Positions 39,101-54,100 are shown, counted from the stretch's first letter. The stretch is DNA of 64,000 nt from Prostheceraeus crozeri (GCA_907163375.1 CAJQUW010009227.1:392785-456784), one strand, 5' to 3'. Notes: generated by a model not told the origin, from the sequence alone. Made by a program: numbers and translations.

Positions 39101-42100
39101 GTTATTATGACAATATGATTCCATGTTTAATGAAAAACGATAATAATCGTGAATAAGAAAGTGCACTGAAAGTGCGTAACAAATGACAATATGTGTACCG
39201 AAAGATTGTCACCGTGTTCTATAGGCACTGTTGTCATTACAACCGCCGCATAATATTGTTTTCACTGCATGTGCATTCAGATTCTAGTCATTTAAAAACA
39301 TAGTGTGTCACATCTCTACAAATCCTTCGGTAGTTCGGGCACGTCAATTGCGTCACTTCATTTCAATATTGAATAGATGGATAGAAGTGAATGAATACAT
39401 ATTAAGTTATTTTCATGAATTCAAGATGACATTTTCCAACAAAAAATGAGTCTGCTATTTACTCTTGCCTGCTTCAAACGTGTAAATGAACAATTAACGA
39501 ATTCAAATATGTAGGGTCTAATCGTAAAAACTGATTTACGAGTATCTCAGTCAATATTCAAAACCGCAATAGAGACAGAAGTATTGTGGTTGTGAAAAAC
39601 ATTTGTAGCGCGATAACTGATACAAAACTGGAAATAGTATGACAATGAAATTCGAAAGAAATTGATAAGAAATAGAAATATCCATTACCATTTGTCGAAT
39701 ACAGAGCATGCGTAGCAAATAGTTGATAAAGCATTTAGAAGCTGAATGTAATGGTCTCTATCAAAATATCAATGTAACAGGGACTACATAGTGCGGGAAT
39801 GAGATAGTCAGTCAAATATAAGTAAATACAAGTATAAATGCGTTATAAGTCAACGTGAATGATTACCAATTTAGTGGATTGGCGACGTTTTCGAGGAACC
39901 TTCGGAGACAATTAACAAAATGAATTGAATTTACTGAATGCATAAGAAATGTCACAAAAGTTTATATACAGCACATGAGAAAATCAAGCAAATTATTTAG
40001 TTCAACAACGAGTCTGATCCCTTGAAAAAGACCATCATCGCTAACACAAAATGTATGTATCTGATTGCAGAACAGCTTATTTCATATTCAGAACTGCGTT
40101 CGTAACAGCAGCAATCTCGTGGTTCACATCAAGTTGAGCCTAGCGATGTATCGAGTTCGTCATTGTGTTTTACACATTTGGAGTCGTGTTTAACATTTGT
40201 TTTGACTAAAACCTTAGTTTGAAATGGTTTTACGCTGCCAGCTGTTCTAGCTTTATAAGACAAAGCTCTCCACTTTATTCAAGGAACTTTTAAAATCCAA
40301 ACCGAAGTAAATTATTGTAGTTAGTTAATCTGGTTTAGTCTTATCCAGTAAATTATTGTGTTGAATCGAATCATACCTCGCTATCAGGCATGTCTTAGAT
40401 AAGCTGCTTGTGGAAAATATTTCGTGTCGTTTGTGTTATTTTCGTGTTAGGTGGAGCTTTATAGGCGATTTGAATTTCATGTTTGTAGATACGGTTAATG
40501 ATTCTGTTGGCCATTCCTGGATGATGTTAACTATACAAAATATTGCCACTGCATTTTGCAGGAATTAAGAGCGAGATTTTTACTTGTTACAGAATCTCGA
40601 AACGTTGAGTAAAAATCTCGCTCTTAATTCCTGCGAAGCCAGTGTCAATATTTTACATAATTCATGTTCGTGTTTGTGTTTTAACTGGAAGATTTCATGT
40701 CGTGCTGAGGCAAACGTTGAGCAAGCTCAGGTGTGAAGAGAATGCATGTACAAATGAGTAGATGTACGTTATGTCTACGAATAGGATGGTGATATGAAGG
40801 AAAAGTTTCCATTATATCACTCACTTAGGCAGATCATAGATATAATAGATGTGCATAATTGAATTATGCATGAACGTTCACTAATTGTTAATAATGTTCA
40901 CTTCTTCTATAAATGATCTTTTTTCATTCATAACGCTTTGCAATGTCGAATTTAAGTTTAGTTACTCGAACATCATATGTCACACTATGTAAATCATGCT
41001 AACAGTGCAACTGAAATTTTGACAAATTTTTTGAATAATTTCTTGAAATATGTCAATATTTTTTATTCTACTATTCATAATTTCTTCAAATAGCAATTGT
41101 GATTTATTCAAATTAACAACTATGAAATTGCATGGTCTTTAATCAATAACCTGCGCAGGTGAAATTTTGGGAAAAGGGAATTTATCAACATCATTTGAAC
41201 TTTATTCTGCATCGTGCTGCTCAAATAGAAATCTATCTTTCTAAAAAAATAGACTATGATCATCGCTTGAAATTATTAGGCCTTCCTTCCCTGTGTGAAA
41301 GACGGAAAATATAAGATTTACGTCCTTTTTTGAAAGCGTATTATAACTTAATTGAAACTGATTTTTGAAAATATTTTACTTCACTTCAGATCCCATTATC
41401 TACTAGAAGTTTTGCCAAAATTCCTTTCTCACACAAAGATATTGCGTAAATATTTTTTCTATCGTGTTTTCTTTTTGGAACTTATTACCTGCTAAATGTG
41501 TTTGTGCACCATCTTTTCAGGGCTTTAAAACAATATTGAAATCAGAAATTTTATTTATTTTTGATAAATGTACTCTTTCTTTACGCAAGCCTGTAAGCGC
41601 CTCCCGGGGCCATGGAGCGCGTTTTGTGTAAAATTGATGAATGTCAATTTTTGAAGAATAAATCGATTATTATTATTATAAAAGTGTCTTTCAAAGTACC
41701 GACAGGATAACGTTGAAAGACAACTTGCATAATCTGCATGTTTCTCTTTATGACTGTACTTCCATAAAGTTGAATATAGATCCAAATGAAAGTTCACCCT
41801 TCAGTGATAGGAGAATCTTGAAAATCGATAGAAAAACTTGCAACAGTATTCTGAGGTCTTATTTCAAAACACTGAGTGAACTCGCGACAATTTATTCATT
41901 TGTCTTGAGATTAAAGAAGATTTTATTCTATTTTCGCCATACTCCAAAGAAAAAAATTAATTCATTTCCTTCTCTTCCAATTAAAAACTATTTCCTTAAC
42001 CTTTGTGAAGAAATTCATGTCATCTCTCTTCCTGCTATTTATATTCAGACGTCTCCAAACTCAGCATAAGCTTCTGCTCTGAGCCAGACAGTTCATTCTG

Positions 42101-45100
42101 TCGTTGAGTTTGAAGATCCCATAGGCATTATTGTCTTCCACGACATTCAAACTGTTTAAAGATACCGATTTATCTTCAAATTATGCATTTCCATCAACTT
42201 CGATTAATTAATTTTGAAATGATAATCATCAGATACAGACATAGATGACATCAAATAACCAATCTGATGCCTGAACACAAAAATGAGAAACTAACAAATT
42301 GTTAATAACGTCAATGACAGGACAACTTACCTCGGGATCATACATGCGAATGAAATGAAGATCAATTGCCCAACCTCTCCTGCAAATGAACAAGAATGAG
42401 ATACAAGCGGTGATCGATTACTTAATAATTTCATTCTCAATGCGATATATACTGTATATTCGAATGCCAAACACACAAAATCAAAGTTCAATCTTAAGCT
42501 CTTGGAGCCAATGTCTTAAGTCAATATCAGGATGACGAAGGAGACGCAGGTCACCAGGAGATCTGTGGACTCCGCATTGCGAGATGATGTGCTCCACTGT
42601 TTGAGCTGGATGACCACTGTCAAAAGCGGACAGCTTTAGACAGGCGGATTGTCTAAAGCCCCATCGCTGGAGGGTGGCGACCACGCGTGCGGTGTTGGAG
42701 AAGAGTCGGTTCAGTCGGACCCATTGGTTTCGAGGGGGGTCGGCCGCGGATGGTAACAATTGGGTCGGAGCTGGGCAGGCACCCTTTAGAAAATTGGGAC
42801 CGTCGTTGACTTGTATATTGCACATATTCAAAACATCAAAACCGTCACGGAGGAGGCGGGACGCGTGACGCGAGAAAGGCCGTCGTGATTTAAGCCGCTG
42901 AGTTGGTGCAGCGGTGATACGATGATGAAGGAGGTGATGTTGGTTGGCCTTTGCTCTAGTTGCGAGACTCATGAAATGCGACTCTCGCCGGATTGCGAGT
43001 GGAATGCGATGAGCTTCTATCACATCAGATGATGATGCCAAAATGATGCAAATAATGAGTCCAAGCCAAAGAAGAGAATCCCCATTGTAAGTGAAATAGT
43101 GGCATCTTCGAAAGAGTGAGTTTTGTTCATCGAGTCATTCTCACACAAGTTTGTTAAAATTTAATAAGGAAATTCATACCTCTCAACTTGGATCAGATAA
43201 ATCGTCTGGACTTCTTATCTGCGATGCAATACGATAGTCAAACCCTTGACAACTATCTAAATCGCTAAAGCCAGGTATTCAAATGAAAGAGATACAAGCA
43301 CTTCCAACAATGAGGAAAAAACAGTTCCGTAAAAGGTTTTCGTACGAGAATCTATTAGTTTGATAATAATGGGGGTTATTAAGAAGAATATTATCAACCA
43401 ATCAATATAATACGGCAGTCATAAAGCAATATGCCAAACAAACCTAAAATAAATGAACTAACAAATAATTAAATAAATTGAATAAAAAAATAGATCCAAC
43501 AACATGCTTTCAAAACCCACCTCGAACGCACTTTATAACATTGCACGCGATTATTAGAAATATCACTCGGGTTCTGCGGAAGATCTCTTGGAACTGTCTA
43601 TCAGATCCTTTTCTTCTTCAATTGATAAGACAACTAGCATACCGAATATCAATGTCGCTAAATGATGTCCATAAAGAAAACCTCGACAGACGTTGTGTAG
43701 TAGACAAACTGTTGCTTGTGATGTGAATTCGATTAGACATTTTATAGTGAAAATCCTTACAACAAATCAACATAACATGGATACATTCATTTGCCAAAAT
43801 AGAAATATTTACTTGTGACTTTCAAAACATGCTGTTCAAAGAGAAACACGTTCCAAAGAGCATTATTCTCATAAATCATCTTCTTCAGAATTTTCAGTTG
43901 ATGAAACTACATAATTATGTGATGTAGAATATGCTCAAAATATCCATGTCAATTGAATGTGCATCGTTTATGCTTTGACGGAAAATTCTTTAACCTAGAA
44001 GTTGTCACAGATCATACTGGGTCAAAATTTGAGTATTGTTGCTTGAGATCACAAAGATGACTGTTTAAAAAATCCTTAAAAATTTGTAGCATCAAAATAG
44101 ACCTTGTCGTATAATATGAATGGATAAATTAACAGATTTTGTTTCTTCTTTTGAGAATGCAAACATGAAACTCTGGGACGAAGGCTACACTGCTAGAATT
44201 TTTTATCCGGAACTTGGGAACAATGAGAGATGGAATATTTTCTCATTCCCATCTTTTTTTTTTACGGATTTTACGTCACTTTTTACCCCTACTGGGGCCT
44301 TGGACGGTGCTGACTGAAGTCAGACTTTGTTTGGAGCGTTGTGGAGCTTTGTAGTCCGGATGCCCTTCCTGCCGACTTCCAGTGACACTTTCCGGGTTCG
44401 ACCTCTGGACCATGAGATCGCTAGTCCAAGTACGCAACCACTGTGCCACGGACACCACTCGGTGATTTAACAAAATCATCAAAAAATGACCAGAAAATCC
44501 ACAGAGACGAAAATAATATTGACAGACATCTCATATTACATGTGTAGATCACGAGTGAGGAACGAATTCTTCTACGAAGCTTGCAGAAAACCCTCACCTC
44601 ACCGTTAAGGCTGCAATAAAATCAAAACATAATTCCATTGCAGTTCTGCATGTGTGTCACCTGTGTGATATGCTGTACTAGAAAAAATATATAGTAATAC
44701 AGAGTTTTTTAAGGAAAATGTTGGGGACCCTGTAGGGAACTGGAAGTTTTCCATCAAAAATTCATAATTAGAGATCTTTTGAGCACCATCGTTGATGATA
44801 AAGTGTTCAGCCTTGTCATTTTTTTATGGATGAATATGAGCGGATCTAGATATTCTGTGTTCATATTCCCTGAAACCATATACGTACTTTACAGCATGTG
44901 ACTACATGACGTGATGCTAGCTCAGTATTATGGCCCAGGATACACAAAACAAAAGATTCATTAATCATTTTATATCTGCATCCTTATATACACCTGTGCC
45001 AGACAAAATCAGATTCGAAAACCAACGGGTAGGCTGTCACGAATTTATCTCTTTTTAAATGTTCATTCATCTACATCCAACATGTACTCGTAGTGGCAGC

Positions 45101-48100
45101 GTCTTCGAGAAAGTCGGCATCGTCGAACGCTGCCGCCGAGTGCCATGGCTGTCATGCATCTCCTTCGGCAAAACCCTCGAAGTAGAAGCCCTCATCGTCG
45201 TCCACCTCGGTTTTCTTTTGTTCCTCGAATTATCCAGTCCAGACAATTCGCAAAGCGATGACCGCAGCCTCAGGACAGACCGGGCCACGACACCCCATCC
45301 GCGAGGCAGTGTATAGATGCATGGTGACATAAATGAAGGTCTAGACTTAAGTCTATGATATAGCTGTACTAGGAAATTGCATCCGTGAGCGCATACTTTT
45401 GGGAACATATTCGCTGTTCCTGGAAACTACATACTAAGCAGTGGATTGGTACTTTGTCTCTTGGAAAATGTATACGAAAGTAAAGTTTCTGCTGCTAGAA
45501 TATCCATTATGAAGGCATTATGAAAGTTATTTCAACCTTAACAAAACATCCCAATCAATATAACTCACGAACATTGATTGTGTTTTGTCCACAACTTAAA
45601 TCTAATACTAGTTAGAAACTTTGGACGGACATCAAATCAAAGTCACTTTCAGCTATAGGCCTACATATATATTCATCGATAGCCTAATAGTTGAATCATG
45701 TTAAAGAAAATCAAAGTAGTGGTTCTAGCAGAAAAAGTATTTAATTGTATATTTACAAGAAATAGGCTACCGATGCTTCAAAACGCATATCTCTACTAAA
45801 TTTATAACCCAAAATAAGTGAACATTTTTCTGAGACCTTCATCCGCGCAGGTTCAGATTCATCCGGACAGATTCCGCGCACGCGCAGCAGTGCGAAACCG
45901 ATGAGCTGCTTTTCTTCTAATTCTTGGGACCCAGGAATACCTAAAACACCTTTAAAAACTTTGTAAAGTAATATACACAAGTTATGTTACAGCAGTTACA
46001 TTTATAGTTCAATGCAAAACGCAAAATTATGTTGTAAAACTGCGACATTATGAAACTTAAGCCACGAAAGGATGATTCATCATAGCTAGATTCTAAGTAA
46101 TTAAAGCCAAGTCAGGCAATGAGAATGAGTATACGAGTCCTTCTTCAAAAATCGGTAAAACAAAATAGCAGTGCATTGTAATCTGCATTATTATACGTAA
46201 GTCTCGAAAAATGCATAAATTGGTTAAATGTGCTACAGAAAACCAACGAGTATCATTGAAAACCATGTCAGAAGAACTGACAAAACATGACTGATAATCT
46301 ACTTACCGTATTTCTTCGAATAAACGCCGCCCTCGAATAGACGCCGCCCTCGAATAAACGCCGCAGCAAAATCAGGGTTGTTTCGAATAAACGCCGCCCT
46401 CGAATAGACGCCGCACCTAATTTATGCTTTTGTCTTTTACTTGAAGCCTCATCATCGTACTCAATGCTAGACACGCGTAAGTATAAATTTAGGGTCTATC
46501 GTTCTGCAAGAACATTGAGGTCTAGATTAACCCAGCTTGTACGGTTTTTTTCAATATTCACATTATTAACAAAAATTTCCTTTGTTCATAACAAACTTCA
46601 ATTACACCTTGAATTACTTATGTGTCTTAAAAAAACGAAAGTTATTTATGAAAGCCAATGTCGATGGACGAATCGGATTCACTAGAGTAGCCAGATTCAC
46701 GTGATGAATCGTCGTCGCTGATAAATTGACAAGTCAAATCCAAGTCCACATCGTTGGCATCCAAATTCTGGATATATTCGCGGGATGCCTCCGCAACACC
46801 TCCTGACTTCGTACAGTGAATTACGTCCGGGTCATTGCTCGTTATGCCACAAGCATGAAGGACGTCGTAATTACATCCAGTGGAATCTGGGCCCATGCCT
46901 CCTTGATCATTCAACCATCTTAATGCGACTCGGGGCCCGTGGGTTTCCGGCGGCTGTGACGTCTGAACCACGTGTTGGGTCCGCCAACCAAGCTTCATAC
47001 AATTCGGTGTATAAGGCCTTGAATGGTTTATTCCAGCTGACATGGGCAGGTTGAACAAGCATCGTACAACCTCCTGGGATGACGCAGTTCACAGTGTTCG
47101 TTGTCTTCAGCGTTTTCTTGATTTCATTAGTCAAGTGTCCTCGGAAGGAATCCCACACCAGCATCCTTCGGGAGAAAGCGAACGTCCCCCAACACTTTCT
47201 GATCCACTCTATTGTCGATTCCGAATCCATCCAACCATTTTCGCTCATTGATACAAAACGCCACTGACGTGTTTCAGCTCCTGGGGAAGTCGCTTTCCTG
47301 AAAATTGAATGGGAAAGGGAGATACAAACTTGATTTAAATTTATAGTTGGTCTTAGTGGCCTTACCTTTAAATAGTACCATCGGTGGTAATTTTCTTCCG
47401 TCTGCCATTGCAGCCAAAACACACCGTTACTCGGGTCTTCTCATTGACTGTTGTTAACACGGGCACTGTTTTGACGCCTTTGGAATCAACAGTACGATTG
47501 CCTGTCATGTCAGCCCAAACTGCTGTTTCATCCATATTTCCGATGTTAGAAAGCTCGAAATTGTATCTCGTTCGCATTTTCAAACAAAATTCAACGAAGC
47601 TAGAAACTTTGGTACACAGTTCTTTAGGAAGCCTTTGTCCTGAAGTAGTTTTGGACGCGCACGGTATAATCATTTCGTTTGAGAAACTTGTCTACCCATC
47701 CTCTCGAGGCCTTGAATTCAGGATTGTTAGCCAACTCTGACGCCTTTCTAGCAATTTTCTTTCGGGTCACACGATGATAACTTTCTCGTTCGGTAATAAT
47801 CCAAGTAGACAGCAGTTGTTCAATTTCTGGTAGGAGCGGTTTCCTGCCACCAACAGGTATTCGCCGGCGATTAGAACTTGTCGTTTCAGAAATCTCATCA
47901 AATTTTACGTTTTGTGTCTTCCATTCTCTTAAACGCCGTTCATCACACGGAACTCCCGAGCTGCAGGCCGCGTACCAATTTGCAGACTTCTTTCAATCGC
48001 TTTTTTCTTGAAAGCAATCGAATATGACCTTTTGGCATGACTAAGATGATATGATAAGAGACGAGAAGAAGATCTCACGTAGAACGTAATACTAACTTTT

Positions 48101-51100
48101 TCTCTAAATCACCTGTGTGTACTATCCTGAAACGCAGTTAGCTAGAAATTTAACCAATCAGAACTTTGTGCTATGTCATCCTACGCAGTTAGATGGTTCG
48201 CGTAGGTTACCGTGCGACCTGAGATCCATTTCTATGAATCCAGGCACACGGATAATATATTATCAGAATTCTACGCGCAATAAATTTTCGTGCATATTTA
48301 GACAATTTTGTGCTTTCGAAGACGACGCACATCTTCCTGGATTATGTATCATTGCATAATCACAATATACTCCGGTTATTAAATGTTCTTAAATATAAAA
48401 AAATAAAAAGGTTTGGTAGATTTTTAGCATGTTTCGAATAGACGCCGCCCTCGAATAAACGCCGCAGCAAAATCAGGGTTGTTTCGAATAAACGCCGCGG
48501 CGTTTATTCGAAGAAATACGGTATTGAAGTTTGCTTGCTCTGCTATTTTGTGACTCAGAAGAGAAAAATTGGAGCCTATTTGTGAAATTATCGCACAATT
48601 GCTGGCTTCTGCACATTTTTGTTATCCACAATCTGAGCTTATGAAGGCCGCAAATGGCCATAATAAGGTCACAGATTACGCACTCATGTCTCAGATTTTC
48701 TACAGGAATTATCGGCCTTACAAAATTTTCTCTCAATGAAACCATAAACGACACAAATTCAAAAGCATAGATCAGACATTTGATTAATTCAAAAAAGATC
48801 CCTGCCGGAATTGACCAAAGAGGCCAACGTGGGAGATATTGGTCAAAGACAACAGAACGATGAAGCAATGGGAATGACAATAACATTGTGATTAACACTC
48901 ATAGATCTGTATCTCAGCCATTAATCATTTAGATTGTCAGTCCAGAATATCTTAAAGACAAACATACACCAGACGTCCGGAGCTCACTTCATGATAATAT
49001 TTGAAAGTTCAATTAGTGTTTTTCTTTTGAATTACAAGTGAGACGAACTTGAACTCCTTTTCCTGCTTAAGTTCATCACTATGCAATGATGTGCATGCAC
49101 ATAAAACATTTCTGCTGCTTCTGAACCTCTCGTTTAATGAATAATAATGATAGAAAAGTGTCACGTCGATTAAGAAGATATCTTAATAGAAAGAAAAATA
49201 AATAGAAGATTATCTATCCCTAATATGACATAGCTGATTTCTACATGCCGTTGTTGCAAAGACATCATATCGATGTTCAGGTAAACACAATGTTATGCCA
49301 GCAAAAAAATGATCATTTTGAAAATGAAGCCTAGCAAATGTGACTTGCTACCGTGATATGTAGGCCTACTTATAAACCGTTCTCAAATATGACTTACTGT
49401 TGACATGAAAATGCAAGTATACTCACCTAAATTTCAGGTAATTTAATACCATACGCAGGAGAACAGCACACAAGACAGCAGAAAGTAGCCATCCGGACCA
49501 CAGTGAATACATGTACGTCTGAAAATGAATATACAATTTGAGGAACTTCGACTTGACATGGACAGTAAACATCTCTGAGCTGAAAAACTTCAGCTTCTCT
49601 TAAAATCGTTCAATTTATCGAGGTTTTACAAACGAATTTTGGTCATTTTTGTTAGATTTTTGATAATTGAGCTTTTCATTACTTATCTATACGAATATTG
49701 GCACCCAACCAAAAACTGGTGAAAATCCTGGAAATAAGAATATTCTTCTAAGACTTAACCCGCTCTAGGCTTCATGGTGGACCGTGTTGACCAACGTCAG
49801 TCTCGGTCTCAAATCATTTGCAGCCACATTTGAAGAATGTGATAAAAAGTAAAACCGGAAAGTAAAATAACAAGAGCAAATAAGTTATTTAGGTCCTTTT
49901 GCAGCACAAAAGGCAGTAGAATGCTCAGAACCAAAACCGTGTAAATGAAATACAGAGACAATATTTTGATATCAGAAATGACATCCAATATTCAAACTCA
50001 AATGAATCTGACATCCATAACCTTCGAATTTTCTCATTTGTAACTAATCTGACGATTTTTAAAACTTTATTTGTCTTTCTTGTCATCTACTTTGAAGGGG
50101 CATCGATTAAAACGAGCAGAATTGTTGTCATAGCTGCTAAATTCTGGAAAAGCACGCATTAAATCGTTTGAGATATTGTTTAACATGAGTTTCTGCAGTC
50201 AGTCAATCGTGTGAGTTTTAAATCATGAACACAACTTCGAACATCTAAGGAAGATGACAGAAAGCCAACATTTGACGACAGAAGAAATGCACCTGATAAA
50301 CCTATTCAGTCAAGAAATATCAAACGAATGATTTCGAATGAGTAAATAAAGAAAAATCACGAAGTGATAATTGTCAACCTAATCTTATTTGACAAGCTAA
50401 TCAGCTAGACTCCTTGAGTTATCATTATTATCATGATATTTTTGAGTTTAAATCATCAGCTCTAATTGGAGACGCGGAAAGCACCATTTTGTTGTATTGA
50501 ATAAAAGTTGATGTGATAAATTGAGAAGCAATCATTAAAAACGAAATTGCGGTTTAGGTAAGACTCGACCACGTGAAAATCCTCGGTCTAGCTCTATCAC
50601 ACATCATGTATTTGAGCAAAAGTGTCAACCTGCAGAAACGGCTTTTTAGTGATATTTCATGTGGGCGCAGCAATTTGTTGCGTTTGCGTATTGCCGAAGC
50701 ATTGTATATCAAACGCCGCCGGCCGAATTTGTGTTTAAAAAGCGTTCTGTCTTTAGCTTCAACTTGGTAATTAACTTAAATTAATTTTGATTTTATGATT
50801 TCTTATCTTTCTTTAAACATATCAGTGATTTATCATTTCCATAGTGTACAAAACATAGTGCAGCCTCAGTGGTTGCTAAAGAATACTTTGTTTCGATTGA
50901 TCAAGTCTGTATATAGCTCATATCTATGTAGATGTTCAAGTAAACTGATATTCTAGAATGTCTCTTTTCGAGAAGCTACATGCTTGTAAATTGTAAGGCT
51001 TCATCAATGCCAGCGCAATAGACGGTGATCGCTCTCAGAGACATTTAAGCCACGTGATAGAAGCGTTGATCAGAATCAATTCCTCATATTCGCAGTGGTG

Positions 51101-54100
51101 ACGTTAGAAAGCTGTATGTCGTCTTGTAACTAGGACAAACCAAAAATGACTTGTGAAATGCACATTCAGGACTAAACAAATAACAATTGATTTCTGTACA
51201 GCACCTTAAATATTGAAAAAGGAATCGAAGCACGTGTTGAAACTCCGAGCTCACTCATATAAAGGTAAATGAATTAAATTTCTTTTCACAGGGTCGAGTA
51301 GATATCTAAATGTGTCATGTATTTGATCTGCGAGTTTTATCATTTGCAAATTTAGCTACTCACGACTTTCAGAAAGGTCAGATAAAGAAGTTGAACTACA
51401 TTGATTGACAATTCATACATTGAGAACAAATACAGCAATGAAGATGAAACAAGCTATCGAACAGAGGACAGTTCAATACCGTTACACAAAAAATCTGCTA
51501 TGTCACCGTACAATATATCCAGGTCCTTCAAGCTAGCAGAGATAATTGCTGTGAAGACATGCCGTTGAGAATTTATGACAAGATTGAATTGCACTGCACC
51601 GAAAAAGACGATGACCCATAAATTTCCAGAATCAATCGTGAATCTTTTGAAGGAACAGATAAGTCGAAGACAACCTCTGAAGCGGTGAAGACAATGAAAG
51701 AAAATCTGGAAAAAGCTGTCTGAATCGTTGCAAACAATCCTTCAGAAGATGTAGATTCTAGCAAATTCAGTGCAGTCATAACAAGCAAAATTTCATCTGC
51801 AGAACAAAGTAAAGAGCTTGGATTTATCTTCAAACTGTTGACAATTGTTTTCTTAATATTCCACCTACTTTAGTCGAAGCGGAGAGAGCACTTTCCACTG
51901 TTGGGGTTTTAAAGAAAGTTTTACACAGCACGGACAATGAGACAAAACACTGGATGTGCTTCATTTGCTCAAACATTCATCAGAAAGAAAATCATTGCAC
52001 ATGTACATGACAATTGTGACTATACGTATTTTAAACATGCCGTACCCGTATGCATAGATTTGAGTGCCTTCAACACTTTCTAATCAAAAGAAATAATTTT
52101 GAAATAAGCAGTGTCCAACACTGGATACTTGTATATTGTACAACTCTTGTACTTTGCAGTGCTTACGTTGTCCTTCTTATAATTATTGCACCTGCTAGCA
52201 TTGCAGAATGGCGACACTTTACTCTTACTGTGTAAGCGAGACTTTACAATCAACTCTCGCAGGATAAGCGCAAGTAATCACTAGAATGAGATGCCTCGAA
52301 CCGAAGACGTTCTAGGCTATGAAGTGCGACCGAATTATCAACTCAACCATTCACATCCGTTGATTTTCAGATAATTGTCATTGTGAACTCGTGACATCCG
52401 GCTCTACACGGTTGTGATCTACGTGACCTTCATCAACATAAATTATGAACACTGATTAATGTTCTTGTCATCGGCCTGTTGGTTTTCCCATCACTTTACT
52501 CTGATACTTCTTCTTCAACTTAAAAACCGATTCCTTCGATAGCTTTAATCAGTAGATCTTCACAACGTAGAGAACAGCCAGACTGCTCCCACACTCTGCT
52601 CAGTTAGTCGACAAGCGTATTCCAGCAGAATGATGCGGGCGTGGCTGAAGACATCCTTGCCTTAACACGGATTTATTAATTTCATTTTGTGATCAGTTGA
52701 GGATTATTACAACGTTATCAACCGGATCAACAAATCTCACTGATTATCTCTGCCCTAGATCAAATGACACTTCTCTCACATGCCTGTGGAAAAACAAAGT
52801 CAGTGAAATTAAATATCGAGGCACATGACATGAAATTAATTTCTTCTCGAGGTAGGATTTCATTCAGATAAAAATAACATTTTTGACTTTAAAGAATAAG
52901 AGAAAGTATGTTTACATAACGCAGAATGATTCTCCTCAATTATATGGATGAAGAAAGAGTTGGATATTCAACATTTATCAGTCCGTTTAGGATTATTGTT
53001 ATCTGATCATTCATTAACTCATCAACAAGTCAAAAACTTGAAGGAAAGACTTTATAAATTTTCTAAAATCATTGTTTTGTATACCTTCAAATTCAACTAA
53101 TACTTTGGTCATCCTCAAATAAAGATATTTAGAAGCTGATTTACACGGTGTTCATAGAAAACAAGCAATAATGAAAATAAAGAAGAATAAGAGATATTCG
53201 TTGACATTCTGCACGCACAAAATGAAACGTTCAACGGTAAGTCTCTGTGGTTCCAATTTTGTGTAGTCGACATGGTTTTGAGCTTTGAAGACAACACAGA
53301 ACGGAGATCGTAGAGTTCCACTTCCTTCTTTTTTATCAAACTTCTTGATTTTCAGCATTGTGCTGTTCTGTGCAGAAAAATCAAATATATTCATTCCTTT
53401 TGTAATATGTTCCCATAGCGTTGATATTCAAGAGTGAAAAATCTTCGCTCTCATGATTACCATTGTTGAGTACATTTCATACTACACTAGTAAACACACT
53501 AGTATATTCGCTCTGATCATGACGCTAAAATAAGTGTTATAACGGAACAATGACCCTAAGCTACGATTCGAAAGTCAGCTTTCAAGTTGAACATTATTAT
53601 TGCTTATGGTAAGATTTGATTCTGCCGCTTAGCTTCCGACAAATATCCTGTAGTCCAACTATAAGGTAATTGGTCTACATAGCCGATGTGGTTGTAGATG
53701 CAAGTGCCACATTTGCATCGTATCTATTCATCACTCACCCGACGATTATGTGTTGGAGCACTATCAAAAGGGTAAATTGAAATTGTTCAAAGACAGCAAA
53801 CAGCTTTTGTGGTCTATGTTGCACGGTGAAAATGGGACCTCCTTAAAAATATCATTTGAAGTCAAAAAGTATTCCGACTGAAGAACGCCGCTGGCGAGGA
53901 GATGGCCATTCCGATACCACTGCGGTGCTTCCATACCCAAGACAAAGCTCTTCACACCGTGAACAGCATTGACCGGGGGAGGGAGCAACCCGTGTTTCCA
54001 CCCACACCTTGCCTCCGAAGAGGGGCGGCTGCAATCGCTGAGGGGACTTTGGACAAGGCATAGCGAAGCATGCCACAGGGGAGGAAGCTCAAAGAGCTTC

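Larger units (their letters stand above)
33887..42330 (-). other. GRAMD4: GRAMD4 intron, 8.4 kb
   Basis: It carries SINEs at 34086 and 35841, a hAT-like element at 37186-38766, a foldback at 40537-40655 and a CR1/L2-type LINE 3' end at 41190-41680. A 118-codon ORF at 41713-42069 on the plus strand has no recognisable motif. Remaining stretches are AT-rich and featureless to me. Confidence 0.85.
46306..48521 (-). mobile_element. Pogo/Tigger DNA transposon
   Basis: 2216 bp flanked by TA. It has a perfect 24-bp inverted repeat starting CCGTATTTCTTCGAATAAAC (46306-46329 and 48498-48521). Inside both ends the same 65-bp block (46333-46397 and 48434-48498), built of repeated CGAATAAACGCCGC / CGAATAGACGCCGC units, occurs in direct, not inverted, orientation. 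The transposase is on the minus strand. Confidence 0.92.
42380..49426 (-). other. GRAMD4: GRAMD4 intron, 7.0 kb
   Basis: It carries a Jockey-like LINE tail at 42481-43041, a SINE at 44272-44459, a GC-rich patch at 45085-45320 and the pogo/Tigger element at 46306-48521. 43042-44271, 45321-46305 and 48522-49426 hold nothing I can identify. Confidence 0.85.

Noticed and set aside
40590-40615. CTCGAAACG inside the foldback as a second hammerhead
   Set aside because: No CTGANGA element lies at the required distance on either side.
48473-48898. 141-codon minus-strand ORF beside the pogo element
   Set aside because: Its end runs into the transposon terminus and nothing in it is recognisable; probably chance.
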